A stretch of 64,000 nucleotides of DNA from Seohaeicola sp024304985 (lineage in GTDB: Bacteria > Pseudomonadota > Alphaproteobacteria > Rhodobacterales > Rhodobacteraceae): assembly GCF_028802875.1 (NCBI RefSeq), contig NZ_JARAMP010000010.1:1-64000 (forward strand), given 5' to 3'. The notes under the pieces were generated by a model. The model did no database searches. It was not told the DNA's origin and saw only the letters and a program-made list of their open reading frames with translations. Below, piece after piece: positions 41,639 to 50,655 of the stretch (its first letter is position 1; each line of letters begins with the position of its first letter). The position numbers and the translations under genes are program-made.

Positions 41639-43690
41639 CTACCAGCGATAGCTCACTGTCAGCGATCCGCCGTAGTCCTGCGTGTTTGCGGAATATTCTG
41701 CGTTCAGGCCGGCATCGAGATAGAGACCATTCATCGCAGACCAACCCGCATTTGCCGCAAGTAAAAGGCTGTCGCGGTCGCGCGTGGCGCCAGAGACGGG
41801 GATGCTGAGGCCGGGAATGATTTGATAGGAGGCCCGCCCGCCATCGTTGGAGGCCAGTTCATGCGCCCAGGCGGCGCGCAATCCAAAGGTTGGACGTGCT
41901 CCCTGCATACCCTCTGCCGGCCACTGCATCGCAACGCCAAGTTCAGTGCGCAGCGAAGTCGTGGTGTTTCGATCAAAATCCATTGCAAAGCTGGCCGTGC
42001 CGGAGGTTGCCGTCTCGGAATAGGCATCTGTGGTGATGGATTTCGCCCGCAAACCGGCGAACGGCGTGAACATCCCCATGTGATAGCCAGCTTCGACATG
42101 GGCTGCCATTGTCTGGGCGGAGGTCTCTCCGGCAAGCCGATCCGTCCCGGCGATGGTCAGAGTGCGGTTGGTGGTGATATCGCTTTGACCAAAGGCCAAA
42201 GCCCCTTGGATATACCCGCGTTCAGACACGGTCCGCCCGCGCAGGGCCACAAACACCGTATCGCTGGTCCCGGATCCGAACCCACCGACGAGTGAGAAAT
42301 CCGCTTCATTCCACGAGACAGCAACCCCGACGTCGGTAGCGGCATTGAACGCATAATTCAGACCTGCGGCCAAACCGCGATTGTCTGAACTTCGGTCGTG
42401 ATAACCGCGCCCGGCATCGCCGTCCGTCGTATTGCGTGAGCCATAGCCCGCGGCCCAGATATCCCAAGGCCGCGTTTCCATGGGCTGTGCTGCCGCAAAT
42501 GACAAGGCCATCCCCTCGGACGCCGCATCGCCGCGCGAGGCCAACCGCGCCGTGTCATACTTGCTGCCGCCATATTTTCCGGCATAGGCCTCATCGTTGC
42601 CAACCAAGCCAATTGGGGCATCCAGTTCTGTCGCAGGCGTCATCTTGATAAATCCGGTGCGACCAGACCTCAGGGCAGTATCCAGAAAGGCATCCATGGC
42701 TTGCAGTCCCATGGGGGCCACACCTGTGGCCACCTCACCTGAAAGTTGCGAAAGGCTTGATGCCAGTTCGGTCGGCGACTGCGTCGCGGCGAGAATGGCG
42801 AACTCGATGGGAAGCACACCGCCATTGATCACAAAATCAGACAAGGCTCCGGCAATGGCTTTCTGGTTGGCGCTTAGCAACGGATCGACAGCAACAACAC
42901 CAAAGCCTTGCGCAGCAAGTGTGCAGATCTGGATCGTGTTGGTATCCAGCGTCACCGATCCATTGCGGGCATAGGCAGAACCACACTCAAGGGACGCGCC
43001 CGTGTTCATCGTTATACTTGTCAGCGCCACGATCTGACCTTGCATTTGGGACGTGGTATGCAGTGTGGCAGAGCTGCCGACGCGGTAGAAGACATTGCCA
43101 CCTTGGGCATCATTGATCAGCACCACCCCCGCGCCTGCTTCTGCGGTCAATGTCGATCCGATATTGAAGATGAACACCGCATTGGGATCACCGCCTGCGT
43201 CCAGCGTCAGGGTTTCACCTGCCGCAATAAATGCCGATGTGTCGAAGTTGTAGATGCCTGGGGTCAAGGTCCTGCTGCCGAGGTTCTGTCCCGTCAGGTT
43301 GCCCCCTGACGAGGTCGAGCGACCGGCAAGAAAGTTATAAAGGGTGGTCAGCCTGTCTTGCTGGCGTGCAGCAACGGCGTCGGCCACGAAGACCTCGCCA
43401 GTCTGCGTCACGCTTGCCGAACCGGTATAGGACGTTCCAGGGCTGAGGGCGATGTTCCCGACAATGGTCGTCGGACCGGTATTGGTCAGTGTCGCGCCAG
43501 AGATGATCGCAAAGCTGGTCAAATCCTGCGCGGCGGCGGGGCCGGTCTGCACCATCATCAGGGGCATTGCGCCAAGTGTTGCCCCCATGACAAAACGCGT
43601 CGCGCTGAATTTCCTCGCTTCCTTCGGTCCGGTGTTTGCTTTGAGGGGAGTGGTGTTCTTGGAGATGGGCCGAGCATATCGCTTGGACAT
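41639..43690 (-). CDS. Ice-binding-like (DUF3494) domain fused to an autotransporter barrel
   Basis: This 683-residue protein has a long signal region (about 1-55, core FVMGATLGAMPLMMVQTGPAA). Residues about 57-255 match DUF3494: LTSFAIISGATLTNTGPTTI, IVGNIALSPGTSYTG, LTPGIYNFDTSAFIAAGETL, VFIFNIGSTLTAEAGAG. Residues about 410-683 form an autotransporter beta-barrel (WDIWAAGYGSR; YIQGALAFGQSD) ending in TVSYRW. DUF3494 proteins form beta-solenoids, some binding ice. The fusion suggests surface display of the solenoid for ice binding or adhesion; the function is inference. Confidence 0.85.
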   Translation of the reverse strand: MSKRYARPISKNTTPLKANTGPKEARKFSATRFVMGATLGAMPLMMVQTGPAAAQDLTSFAIISGATLTNTGPTTIVGNIALSPGTSYTGSASVTQTGEVFVADAVAARQQDRLTTLYNFLAGRSTSSGGNLTGQNLGSRTLTPGIYNFDTSAFIAAGETLTLDAGGDPNAVFIFNIGSTLTAEAGAGVVLINDAQGGNVFYRVGSSATLHTTSQMQGQIVALTSITMNTGASLECGSAYARNGSVTLDTNTIQICTLAAQGFGVVAVDPLLSANQKAIAGALSDFVINGGVLPIEFAILAATQSPTELASSLSQLSGEVATGVAPMGLQAMDAFLDTALRSGRTGFIKMTPATELDAPIGLVGNDEAYAGKYGGSKYDTARLASRGDAASEGMALSFAAAQPMETRPWDIWAAGYGSRNTTDGDAGRGYHDRSSDNRGLAAGLNYAFNAATDVGVAVSWNEADFSLVGGFGSGTSDTVFVALRGRTVSERGYIQGALAFGQSDITTNRTLTIAGTDRLAGETSAQTMAAHVEAGYHMGMFTPFAGLRAKSITTDAYSETATSGTASFAMDFDRNTTTSLRTELGVAMQWPAEGMQGARPTFGLRAAWAHELASNDGGRASYQIIPGLSIPVSGATRDRDSLLLAANAGWSAMNGLYLDAGLNAEYSANTQDYGGSLTVSYRW

Positions 43691-44085
43691 ATCGTGATCT
43701 TTCAGTGAGGTTGCGCATATCCGCGTGTGAACGACATGGGGTTGCGCATGCGGCCAAACTAAGCCCCACGATAAAGAATTATTCTAAGTGTCTTTTAAAT
43801 CTCTTCTGCGGGTGGCCACTTGATTGCTGCGCCGCCTCCGCGTGGTGTGGGACGGGCGGATATCCTGAAGAAGCGTTTCCAGCCACACGGGCGCAACACG
43901 AGCCGACAGTGTCGACTTTGGCTGACGGAACAACATTTCAGCTATTCACATGTCACGATTTCAGCGGCTTTGGAGTTGCCGGTCAATGGCCGCCTCGCCC
44001 TATGCTTGGCAGGCTTTGGCGCAAGCGCATCAGTCGCCCCCCCATCGCGACGGGGTGGGGCCAACCTGCCGGGCTGCGGCCGGTT
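43691..44085. other. Intergenic stretch upstream of the autotransporter
   Basis: Holds the presumed minus-strand promoter of the autotransporter in an AT-rich patch around 43770-43800, including the palindrome AGAATTATTCT (43775-43785). The rest, up to the LivF-like stop, has only unsupported short frames. Confidence 0.5.
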
Positions 44086-44787
44086 TTACACGGACAGATA
44101 GGCGTCGCGGATTTCGGGGTGGGCGTTCAGTTCGGCCAGGGTGCCGTGGAATTTCTGCGCGCCGCCTTCGATGATGACCGCGACATCGGCCACGGCGCGG
44201 GCGAAGTGGAGGTTCTGTTCGGACAGAAGCACGGTCAGGCCCTCGGATTTCAGTTGCAGGATTACGCGGGCCATCTGTTCGACGATGACGGGGGCGATGC
44301 CCTCGCTGGGCTCGTCCAGCAGGACGAAGCTGGGATTGCCCATCAGGGTGCGGGCGATGGTGAGCATCTGCTGCTCGCCCCCCGACATTTCCTTGCCCCG
44401 GTTGTGGCGGCGCTCGGCAAGGTTGGGGAAGAGTTCGAAGAGCATCTCATGGGTCCATGTGACGGTGCCGTCGCGCGGGGGCTGGCGGCCGACTTCGAGG
44501 TTCTCCAGCACGGTGAGATCGGTGAAGATGCGCCGGTCCTCGGGGACGTAGCCGAGGCCGAGCTTGGCGACGCGATGCGGCGGCAGGCCAACGAGGTCAT
44601 GGCCCATGAAGCGGATCGCGCCGCTGCGGGGGACGACAAGCTGCATGATGGATTTCATCGTGGTGGATTTGCCCGCGCCGTTGCGGCCCAGAAGGGCGGC
44701 CACCTGCCCGCGTGCGACGGTGAAGCTGAGGTCGCTGAGGACATGGGCCTTGCCGTAGAAGCTGTTGACGGCGGCGATTTCAAGCAT
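44086..44787 (-). CDS. Branched-chain-type ABC importer ATPase (LivF-like)
   Basis: This 233-residue ATPase has Walker A GRNGAGKSTTMK, signature MSGGEQQMLTIARTL and Walker B FVLLDEPSEGIAP. It is the last gene of the second Liv-type importer, whose operon starts with a Rieske oxygenase gene. It overlaps the LivG-like gene by 8 bases. Confidence 0.92.
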   Translation of the reverse strand: MLEIAAVNSFYGKAHVLSDLSFTVARGQVAALLGRNGAGKSTTMKSIMQLVVPRSGAIRFMGHDLVGLPPHRVAKLGLGYVPEDRRIFTDLTVLENLEVGRQPPRDGTVTWTHEMLFELFPNLAERRHNRGKEMSGGEQQMLTIARTLMGNPSFVLLDEPSEGIAPVIVEQMARVILQLKSEGLTVLLSEQNLHFARAVADVAVIIEGGAQKFHGTLAELNAHPEIRDAYLSV

Positions 44788-45559
44788 CTGCGCTCTCCTC
44801 GGCGGGATTGAAGAGGGTGCCGCCGCCTAGATAGACCTCCTGGACGCGGGGATCGGTGCGGATCTGCTCGACCGTGCCGTCGGCGATGAGCTGGCCGCGG
44901 TTCAGCACCATGACGCGGTGGGCATGGGCGAAGACGACGTCCATGTCATGTTCGGTGAAGAGGACACTGACGCCGCGGTCGCGCACGATGTCGGCGGTCA
45001 GTTGCATGAGGGCGATGCGTTCGCGCGGGGCCATGCCGGCGGTGGGTTCGTCCATCAGGAGCAGGCTGGGTTCATGCGCCAGCGCGATGGCCAGTTCCAG
45101 CCGCTTGAGATCGCCATAGGCCAGAACGGCGCAGTGGCGGTCGGCCTGATCGGCCATGCCGACGAGGGCGAGCAGGTCGAGCGCGCGGTCGCGGTAGAGG
45201 CGGTGGGCATAGGGCAGGATCGAGAAGACGCGGCCGTGATGCGAGATGAGGGCCATCTGCACGTTCTCGGCCACGGTCATCGAGGCGTAGGTGCCGGTGA
45301 TCTGGAAGGTGCGGCCCACGCCCATGCGCCAAATCTGGCGGGGGCCGAGGCCCGCGAGGTTCTGACCGTTCAGCCAGACGGTGCCCGCGCTGGGTTTGAG
45401 CTGGCCCATCAGCATGTTGAAGCAGGTGGATTTGCCTGCGCCATTGGGGCCGATCATGGCCAGCAACTCGGCCTTGTGCAGGACGAAGGACACATCCGAG
45501 ACGGCCTTGATCGCGCCGAAGGATTTGGACAGGCCCTTGGTTTCCAGAACGATCGTCAT
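44780..45559 (-). CDS. Branched-chain-type ABC importer ATPase (LivG-like)
   Basis: This 259-residue ATPase has Walker A GPNGAGKSTCFNML, signature LAYGDLKRLELAIAL and Walker B LLLMDEPTAGMAP. It is partner of the LivF-like protein and fused permease. Cargo unknown; the operon context suggests an aromatic or N-heterocyclic acid. Confidence 0.92.
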   Translation of the reverse strand: MTIVLETKGLSKSFGAIKAVSDVSFVLHKAELLAMIGPNGAGKSTCFNMLMGQLKPSAGTVWLNGQNLAGLGPRQIWRMGVGRTFQITGTYASMTVAENVQMALISHHGRVFSILPYAHRLYRDRALDLLALVGMADQADRHCAVLAYGDLKRLELAIALAHEPSLLLMDEPTAGMAPRERIALMQLTADIVRDRGVSVLFTEHDMDVVFAHAHRVMVLNRGQLIADGTVEQIRTDPRVQEVYLGGGTLFNPAEESADA

Positions 45560-45581
45560 GAATATGCCTCCGGTCTGCGGG

Positions 45582-47444
45582 TCATTTGCTGTCCTCGGGG
45601 GTGCGCAGCAGGCCGGTGCGTTCGGCCAGTTTGCGCGCGGTGCCCACCAGCCCGTCCGGGGCGAGGATCACCACGACGATGATGAGCACACCCAGCGCAA
45701 GGCGCCAGTATTCGAAGCGCGTCAGCACATCCTTGACGCCTTCCAGCGCGACGCCGCCCACGACGCCCCCGGCCAGCGTCTTGACGCCGCCCAGGAAGAC
45801 CACGATCAGCGCGTCAAAGCTGCGGGCGATTTCCAACTCGTTGGGAAAGACGCTGCCCTTGGAAAAGACGAACAACCCGCCCGCGAGACCCGCCATCGCG
45901 CCCGCCAATGCGAAGGCCGCCCATTGCACACGTTTGGTGTTGATGCCTGTCGCCTCGGCCTGCCGGGCGCTGTCGCGCGCGGCGCGCAGGGCATAGCCGA
46001 AGGGCGCATGGGCGGCGTGGCGCAGGAAGAGGATGCCCCCCACGCAGATCACGAGGCTGAGGTAGAAATAGACCGTGGTGCCCGAGGCCCATGCGGAGGG
46101 CCAGATATTGACCAGACCGTCATCCCCGCGCGTCACCTCGCCCCATTGGAACACCAGCGACCACAGGAGTTGCGAGAAGGCCAGTGTGAGCATGGCGAAA
46201 TAGACACCCGTCAGCCGCAGGCAGACCCAGCCGATGATGATCGCGGCCATGCCTGCGCCCAAGGGGGCCAGCAGCATGGCCAGTTCCATCGGGGTGTCCG
46301 CGTAGGTGACCAGAAGGGCCGCGACATAGGCCCCGCCGCCGAAGAAGGCGGCATGACCGAAACTGACCAGTCCGCCCAGCCCCAGAATGAAATGCAGGCT
46401 GGCGGCGAAGAGGCAGAAGATCAGGATATCGGTCGTCAGCACCAGCGCGAAGCTGGACCCATAGAGCGGCATCAGCCCCAGCAAGGCCAGACCCGCCGCC
46501 ACGATCATGCGCACCTGCGCGCCCGCGGGCTTGATCGGGCGTTCCGGCTCTCCGACCTGTCCGTGTTCGCCCGCCACTTCGGGGCGGCCGAAAAGGCCGT
46601 AGGGGCGGACCATCAGCACCAGCACCATGATGACGAACATCAGCACGAGCGTGCTTTGCGGCATGTAGGTGACCCCAAAGACGCCCAGCACCGAGATCAG
46701 CACTGCCGCCAGATAGGCACCGGGCAGCGATCCCATGCCGCCGATCACCACGACCACGAAGACGGCGGTGAGGATGTTGAAATCCATCAGCAGGTCAGCC
46801 CCGCCCTTGGGCAGTTGCAGCGCGCCGCCCAGACCGGCCAGCGCGCAACCCAGAAAGAACACACCCGTGAACAGCCATGACTGGTTGACGCCCAGCGCGC
46901 CCACCATCTCGCGGTCTTGCGTGGCCGCGCGGACCAGCACGCCGACGCGGGTGCGGGTGATCAGATACCACAGCGCCAAAGCCACAAAGGGAGTGATCGC
47001 CAGAAGGGCGAGGTCGTATTTCGGGATCGGCTCGCCCATGATCCGCACAACGCCGGTCAGGCCGGGGGCGCGCGGGCCCAGCTTGTCCTCGGCCCCCCAG
47101 ATCATCAGGGTGAGGTCCTGAATGACAAGAATGACCCCGAAGGTCGCGACAAGCTGGAACAGTTCCGGCGCGCGATAGACCGGGCGCAGGACGCAGATTT
47201 CCACGATCACACCGATCAGGCCGACAATCACGCCCGCCAGCAGGATCGAGGTCCAGAATCCGACCATCCCCGGCAGGACCTGCATCAGCGAATAACCGAC
47301 ATAGGCGCCCAGCATGTAGAAGGAGCCGTGAGCGAAGTTGACGATCCGCGTCACGCCGAAGATCAGCGACAGGCCCGAGGCGACCATGAAGAGCGCGCCC
47401 GCATTGGCAAGCCCCGTCAAAAGCTGTGCGATGAAGAAACCCAT
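45582..47444 (-). CDS. Fused LivH-LivM permease of the second importer
   Basis: This 620-residue protein joins a LivH-like half (FGVTRIVNFAHGSFYMLGAY; residues 1 to about 295) and a LivM-like half (GLGGLVSFGHAAFFGGGAYV; from about 310) by a short polar linker (EVAGEHGQVGEPERPIKPAG). The two-halves-in-one format yields the complete membrane channel in one chain. It lies 22 bases upstream of the LivG-like gene. Confidence 0.92.
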   Translation of the reverse strand: MGFFIAQLLTGLANAGALFMVASGLSLIFGVTRIVNFAHGSFYMLGAYVGYSLMQVLPGMVGFWTSILLAGVIVGLIGVIVEICVLRPVYRAPELFQLVATFGVILVIQDLTLMIWGAEDKLGPRAPGLTGVVRIMGEPIPKYDLALLAITPFVALALWYLITRTRVGVLVRAATQDREMVGALGVNQSWLFTGVFFLGCALAGLGGALQLPKGGADLLMDFNILTAVFVVVVIGGMGSLPGAYLAAVLISVLGVFGVTYMPQSTLVLMFVIMVLVLMVRPYGLFGRPEVAGEHGQVGEPERPIKPAGAQVRMIVAAGLALLGLMPLYGSSFALVLTTDILIFCLFAASLHFILGLGGLVSFGHAAFFGGGAYVAALLVTYADTPMELAMLLAPLGAGMAAIIIGWVCLRLTGVYFAMLTLAFSQLLWSLVFQWGEVTRGDDGLVNIWPSAWASGTTVYFYLSLVICVGGILFLRHAAHAPFGYALRAARDSARQAEATGINTKRVQWAAFALAGAMAGLAGGLFVFSKGSVFPNELEIARSFDALIVVFLGGVKTLAGGVVGGVALEGVKDVLTRFEYWRLALGVLIIVVVILAPDGLVGTARKLAERTGLLRTPEDSK

Positions 47445-47547
47445 GAAACGGTCCCGCTGATGGAGGGAAGATCACGGCGCTGCGCCATGCCTGCCGCGGG
47501 GGCGGCAGATCTGTTGACGACAGGCCCCAAGGATCCGGGGGATGGCG

Positions 47548-47566
47548 GGGGCGACAGCGTCGCCCC
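47548..47566 (-). promoter_or_regulatory. GC-rich hairpin between binding protein and fused permease
   Basis: A perfect 8-bp stem, GGGGCGAC / GTCGCCCC, with a 3-base loop and no T-run lies 25 bases after the binding-protein stop, as seen in the other three transporter operons of this window. Confidence 0.55.
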
Positions 47567-47591
47567 GGCCGATCCGCGAGGGGGGCGCGCC

Positions 47592-48797
47592 TTAGTTGGC
47601 TGGGCGCATCTTGGCCACTTCCTCGTCCGTGGGCAGGTAATCGGCCCCGTCCTTGTAGGTCCAGTCCACCATCACGCCCTTGCCATCCTTGAGCGCGGTG
47701 GTGCCGACGAAGGCCCCCATCGTGGCCTGATGGTCGATCGCGCGGTAGGTGATCGGCCCCACGGGTGTATCCAGTTCCAGCCCCTTGAAGGCGGCTTTCA
47801 GCGCCTCGGTCTCGGTGCTGCCGGCCTTTTCGAGAGCGGCCTGAATGGAGAGCACGGTCATGTAGCCCACCAGCGAGCCGATGCGCGGGTAGTCGTTGAA
47901 GCGCGCCTGATAGGCATCGACGAAAGCCTTGTTCGCGTCATCGGTCACGTCATACCAAGGGTATCCGGTGACGATCCAGCCTTCGGGGGCCTCATCGGCC
48001 AGCGGGTCGAGATATTCCGGCTCGCCCGTCAGCATTCCGTAGACCGTGCGCCCGTCGAACACGCCGCGCGTGGTGCCTTCGCGGACGAATTTCGCCAGAT
48101 CGGTGCCGAAGGTCACGTTGAAGATGGCATCGGGCTTGGAGCGTTCCAGCGCCTGCACCTCGGCTCCGGCATCGATCTTGAAGAGCGCGGGCCATTGTTC
48201 GGTGACGAATTCGACATCGGGTTTCAGCGTGGTCAGCACTTTCTTGAAGGCTTCGACCGCTTCCTTGCCATAGGCATAGTTGGGCGCGATGGTCGCATAG
48301 CGGACGGCATCGGATTGCGCCGCCGCTTCGGCCAGCATCGCGGCCTGCATATAGGTCGAGGTGCGCAGGCGGAACGTATAGTCATTGCCGCTGGCCCAGA
48401 CGATGGAATCCGCCAGAGGCTCGGAGGCGAGATAGAGGTATTTCTTTTCCGCCGCGAGCGAGGAAATCGCGAGGCCCACATTGCTCAGGATGGTGCCGGT
48501 CAGCATCACCGCGCCGTCCCGGGTCATCAGTTCCTCGGCGATCTTGATCGCCTCGCCGGGTTCGCCCTGATCGTCGCGGAAGATGAATTCAAGCGGCTTG
48601 CCCAGCACGCCGCCCGCGGCGTTCACCTCTTCCAGCGCCAGTTCGATTCCCATCTTGTAGGGTTCGGCGAAGGCGGCCATGCGCTTGTAATGGTTGATCT
48701 CTCCGATCTTGATCGTGTCTTGCGCAAAAGCGGGCAGACCTGCCACGGCAAGGGCGGCGGCGCCTGCCAGTCCTTTCAGAAACGTCTTGCGATGCAT
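47592..48797 (-). CDS. Periplasmic substrate-binding protein of the second Liv-type importer
   Basis: This 401-residue protein has a signal peptide (FLKGLAGAAALAVAGLPAFA) and a type 1 periplasmic-binding fold (TIKIGEINHYKRMAAFAEPY; AEELMTRDGAVMLTGTILSN). It is encoded 27 bases downstream of the Rieske oxygenase gene, so uptake and first oxidation are coupled. Ligand unknown; an N-heterocyclic or aromatic acid is inferred from context. Confidence 0.9.
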   Translation of the reverse strand: MHRKTFLKGLAGAAALAVAGLPAFAQDTIKIGEINHYKRMAAFAEPYKMGIELALEEVNAAGGVLGKPLEFIFRDDQGEPGEAIKIAEELMTRDGAVMLTGTILSNVGLAISSLAAEKKYLYLASEPLADSIVWASGNDYTFRLRTSTYMQAAMLAEAAAQSDAVRYATIAPNYAYGKEAVEAFKKVLTTLKPDVEFVTEQWPALFKIDAGAEVQALERSKPDAIFNVTFGTDLAKFVREGTTRGVFDGRTVYGMLTGEPEYLDPLADEAPEGWIVTGYPWYDVTDDANKAFVDAYQARFNDYPRIGSLVGYMTVLSIQAALEKAGSTETEALKAAFKGLELDTPVGPITYRAIDHQATMGAFVGTTALKDGKGVMVDWTYKDGADYLPTDEEVAKMRPAN

Positions 48798-48824
48798 GGG
48801 GGTATCCTCTGCTGTTGGGTGTCC

Positions 48825-49892
48825 TCAGTCGTGCTGGACAAAGGTTGGGCTTACAGGTTCCCCGAGGTCTTCGGTCGCCTCGGCTTCGATCAGGTCGCGT
48901 ATCCTTTTACGGTATACGTTCGGCCCTTTGTCTATGGCAATGCGGATGGGTTTGCGTTTTTGGGGACGTTGTTCCTCCAGATGGATGGCTTCGAGGATCT
49001 CCTTGTCCTCGGCGAAGGCCACGCGGAACATCGCGTCCATCTGATCCGAGGCCGCATCATCGCCCACCGCCGCGTTGCGGATATGCATCCAGTGGTCGAT
49101 GGTGTAGTCGGCGGTCACGGGGGTCACGAAGTGCAGCGCGAAGATCCGCACGCCCTTCTGGCGGTCCTCCTCGGGCAGGTTGAGGGCCGCGTCGGCGCTG
49201 CCGAAATCGATGACGGCGGTGCTGGGCAGATGCAGGTGGTAGTAGTGCCAGCGGTCCACATTGCCGGTGAAGCCGCCGAATTTCTGGAAGAACCCGACGG
49301 GCGGCGCGTCCCTGATCCAGCGCCATGCGACGATGGATTTGCCCCGCGTGCTGACATGGACGGGCACGTTTTCCGAGGCGGAGCTGCCAAGCGTCGTGGG
49401 ATGCACGAAGCTGACATGGGCCGGATCGACAAGGTTTTCGGCCACGTTGAGGTAATTGGCCCTCAGGTGCAGCGCGTCGCCGTGATGGACATGCCAGGCC
49501 GGGTCACTGAATTCCGGCATGTCGAAGATCTGCCCGGGATCGGCGCGGTCGGGATCGCCCATCCAGACCCAGACGATGCCGTGGCGTTCCTCGACGCGGT
49601 AGGCCTCCACATAGGCGCTGGCGGGAAGGTTGTCCTGCCCCGGCACCCGGACACAGGCCCCGGTGCGGTCGAAGGTCATGCCGTGATAGCCGCACTGGAT
49701 GGTGTCGCCGATGCGCTTGCCCTTGGAGAGCGGAAGCTGACGGTGCGGGCAGCGATCCTCCAGCGCGACCAGCGCACCATCGCTGGCGCGAAAGATCACG
49801 AGCGTTTCATCGACAATGGTCAGGGCGCGCATATCGGCGCCGAAATCATGAGACCAACCAGCGACATACCAGGCATTTCTGACGAAAGACAT
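48825..49892 (-). CDS. Rieske non-heme iron oxygenase, VanA-like
   Basis: This 355-residue oxygenase has Rieske ligands Cys48, His50, Cys67 and His70 (CPHRQLPLSKGKRIGD then CGYHG) and a mononuclear iron site (AENLVDPAHVSFVH). It is closest to single-component aromatic oxygenases such as vanillate O-demethylase, which demethylate or hydroxylate aromatic acids. ATG 49892 has AGGAGGG upstream. It needs a reductase; none is adjacent in this operon, but the fpr-like gene at 57879 could serve. It heads the importer operon. Confidence 0.88.
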   Translation of the reverse strand: MSFVRNAWYVAGWSHDFGADMRALTIVDETLVIFRASDGALVALEDRCPHRQLPLSKGKRIGDTIQCGYHGMTFDRTGACVRVPGQDNLPASAYVEAYRVEERHGIVWVWMGDPDRADPGQIFDMPEFSDPAWHVHHGDALHLRANYLNVAENLVDPAHVSFVHPTTLGSSASENVPVHVSTRGKSIVAWRWIRDAPPVGFFQKFGGFTGNVDRWHYYHLHLPSTAVIDFGSADAALNLPEEDRQKGVRIFALHFVTPVTADYTIDHWMHIRNAAVGDDAASDQMDAMFRVAFAEDKEILEAIHLEEQRPQKRKPIRIAIDKGPNVYRKRIRDLIEAEATEDLGEPVSPTFVQHD

Positions 49893-50013
49893 CGTCTCAC
49901 CCTCCTGTTGTGCCACCCTTGCGCAGGGCGGTCTGTGGGGGCCATGTGACGTGTCGCGATCCTGCGACCGATCAACACGGGACTTGACCTTACGTCCATA
50001 CGGCCCCAAAAAC

Positions 50014-50031
50014 TTGTTAGCTGTCAAACAA
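50014..50031. promoter_or_regulatory. MarR-type operator, site A
   Basis: TTGTTAGCTGTCAAACAA lies between the divergent Rieske and MarR genes. It matches the shared dyad TTGTTWG-N4-CWAACAA and includes a perfect minus-strand -35 box TTGACA (50022-50027), so binding would block the Rieske/importer promoter. Confidence 0.6.
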
Positions 50032-50155
50032 TTTTTCAGACCAAAACAGGAAATGGACCCCGGCCGCCTTTCGTGAAACACTGGTGCCCGGAACATGGGC
50101 GGACCCGTGACGGACCAGAGGCCGGACCGGGGCTGCACCGCAGGAAAGACGACGG

Positions 50156-50584
50156 ATGGACATCGAGAATCGCGACCTGCCGGTTTACCGGCTGGAAGAG
50201 CAGATCGGCTTCAAGCTGCGCCTGGCCAACCAGAAGCATCTTGAGGTCTTTGCCCGGATGATGCCCGATGTGACGCCCACGCAATTCGCCGTGCTGGCCA
50301 AGCTGCTGGAAGAAGACACGATTTCGCAGAACCAGCTGGGCCGTCTGGTGGGGATGGATGCGGCCACGACCAAGGGCGTGGTGGACCGTCTACGCGCCAA
50401 GGGTTTCGTGCGGCGCACCAAAAGTACCAGCGACATGCGGCGGCTGGAAATCTCGTTGACCGCCGAGGGGCGGGCCTTTGGCGAACAGGCGGTGATGACC
50501 GCGTCCGAGATTTCGGCGGCCACGGCGCAGAACCTGACCCGGCGCGAGCTGGAGCGCCTGCTGGAGCTGCTGGACAAATTGTAA
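50156..50584 (+). CDS. MarR-family regulator of the catabolic island
   Basis: This 142-residue winged-HTH protein has LGRLVGMDAATTKGVVDRL (recognition region) and a wing DMRRLEISLTAEG. It is divergent from the Rieske/importer operon and convergent with the DUF1185 genes. Shared dyads in four promoters of the island make it the likely common regulator, sensing a pathway acid. ATG 50156 directly follows a purine-rich stretch. Confidence 0.87.
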   Translation: MDIENRDLPVYRLEEQIGFKLRLANQKHLEVFARMMPDVTPTQFAVLAKLLEEDTISQNQLGRLVGMDAATTKGVVDRLRAKGFVRRTKSTSDMRRLEISLTAEGRAFGEQAVMTASEISAATAQNLTRRELERLLELLDKL

Positions 50585-50609
50585 GAGGCGCAGGTTTTCC
50601 CCGCGCCTC
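50585..50609 (+). terminator. Hairpin at the end of the MarR gene
   Basis: A perfect 7-bp stem, GAGGCGC / GCGCCTC, with an 11-base loop begins at the MarR stop, between convergent genes. The intergenic repeat follows immediately. No strong T-run. Confidence 0.45.
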
Positions 50610-50611
50610 CG

Positions 50612-50632
50612 TTCATCTTGCCATAAATACTC
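50612..50632 (+). repeat. Short intergenic repeat, copy 3
   Basis: Third copy of the 21-base unit (TCATCTTGCC then AAATACTC), directly after a hairpin, between convergent genes. Confidence 0.7.
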
Positions 50633-50655
50633 AAAATCCAACGGTTGCCGCAGGA

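Noticed and set aside
43820..44101. A 93-codon plus-strand frame in the gap before the LivF-like gene
   Set aside because: No ribosome binding site, no similarity and composition like the antisense of neighbours.
46917..49949. A 1010-codon plus-strand open frame
   Set aside because: It lies opposite the fused permease, binding protein and Rieske genes, whose proteins match known families. Its translation is low-complexity Gly/His/Arg/Asp-rich and matches nothing.
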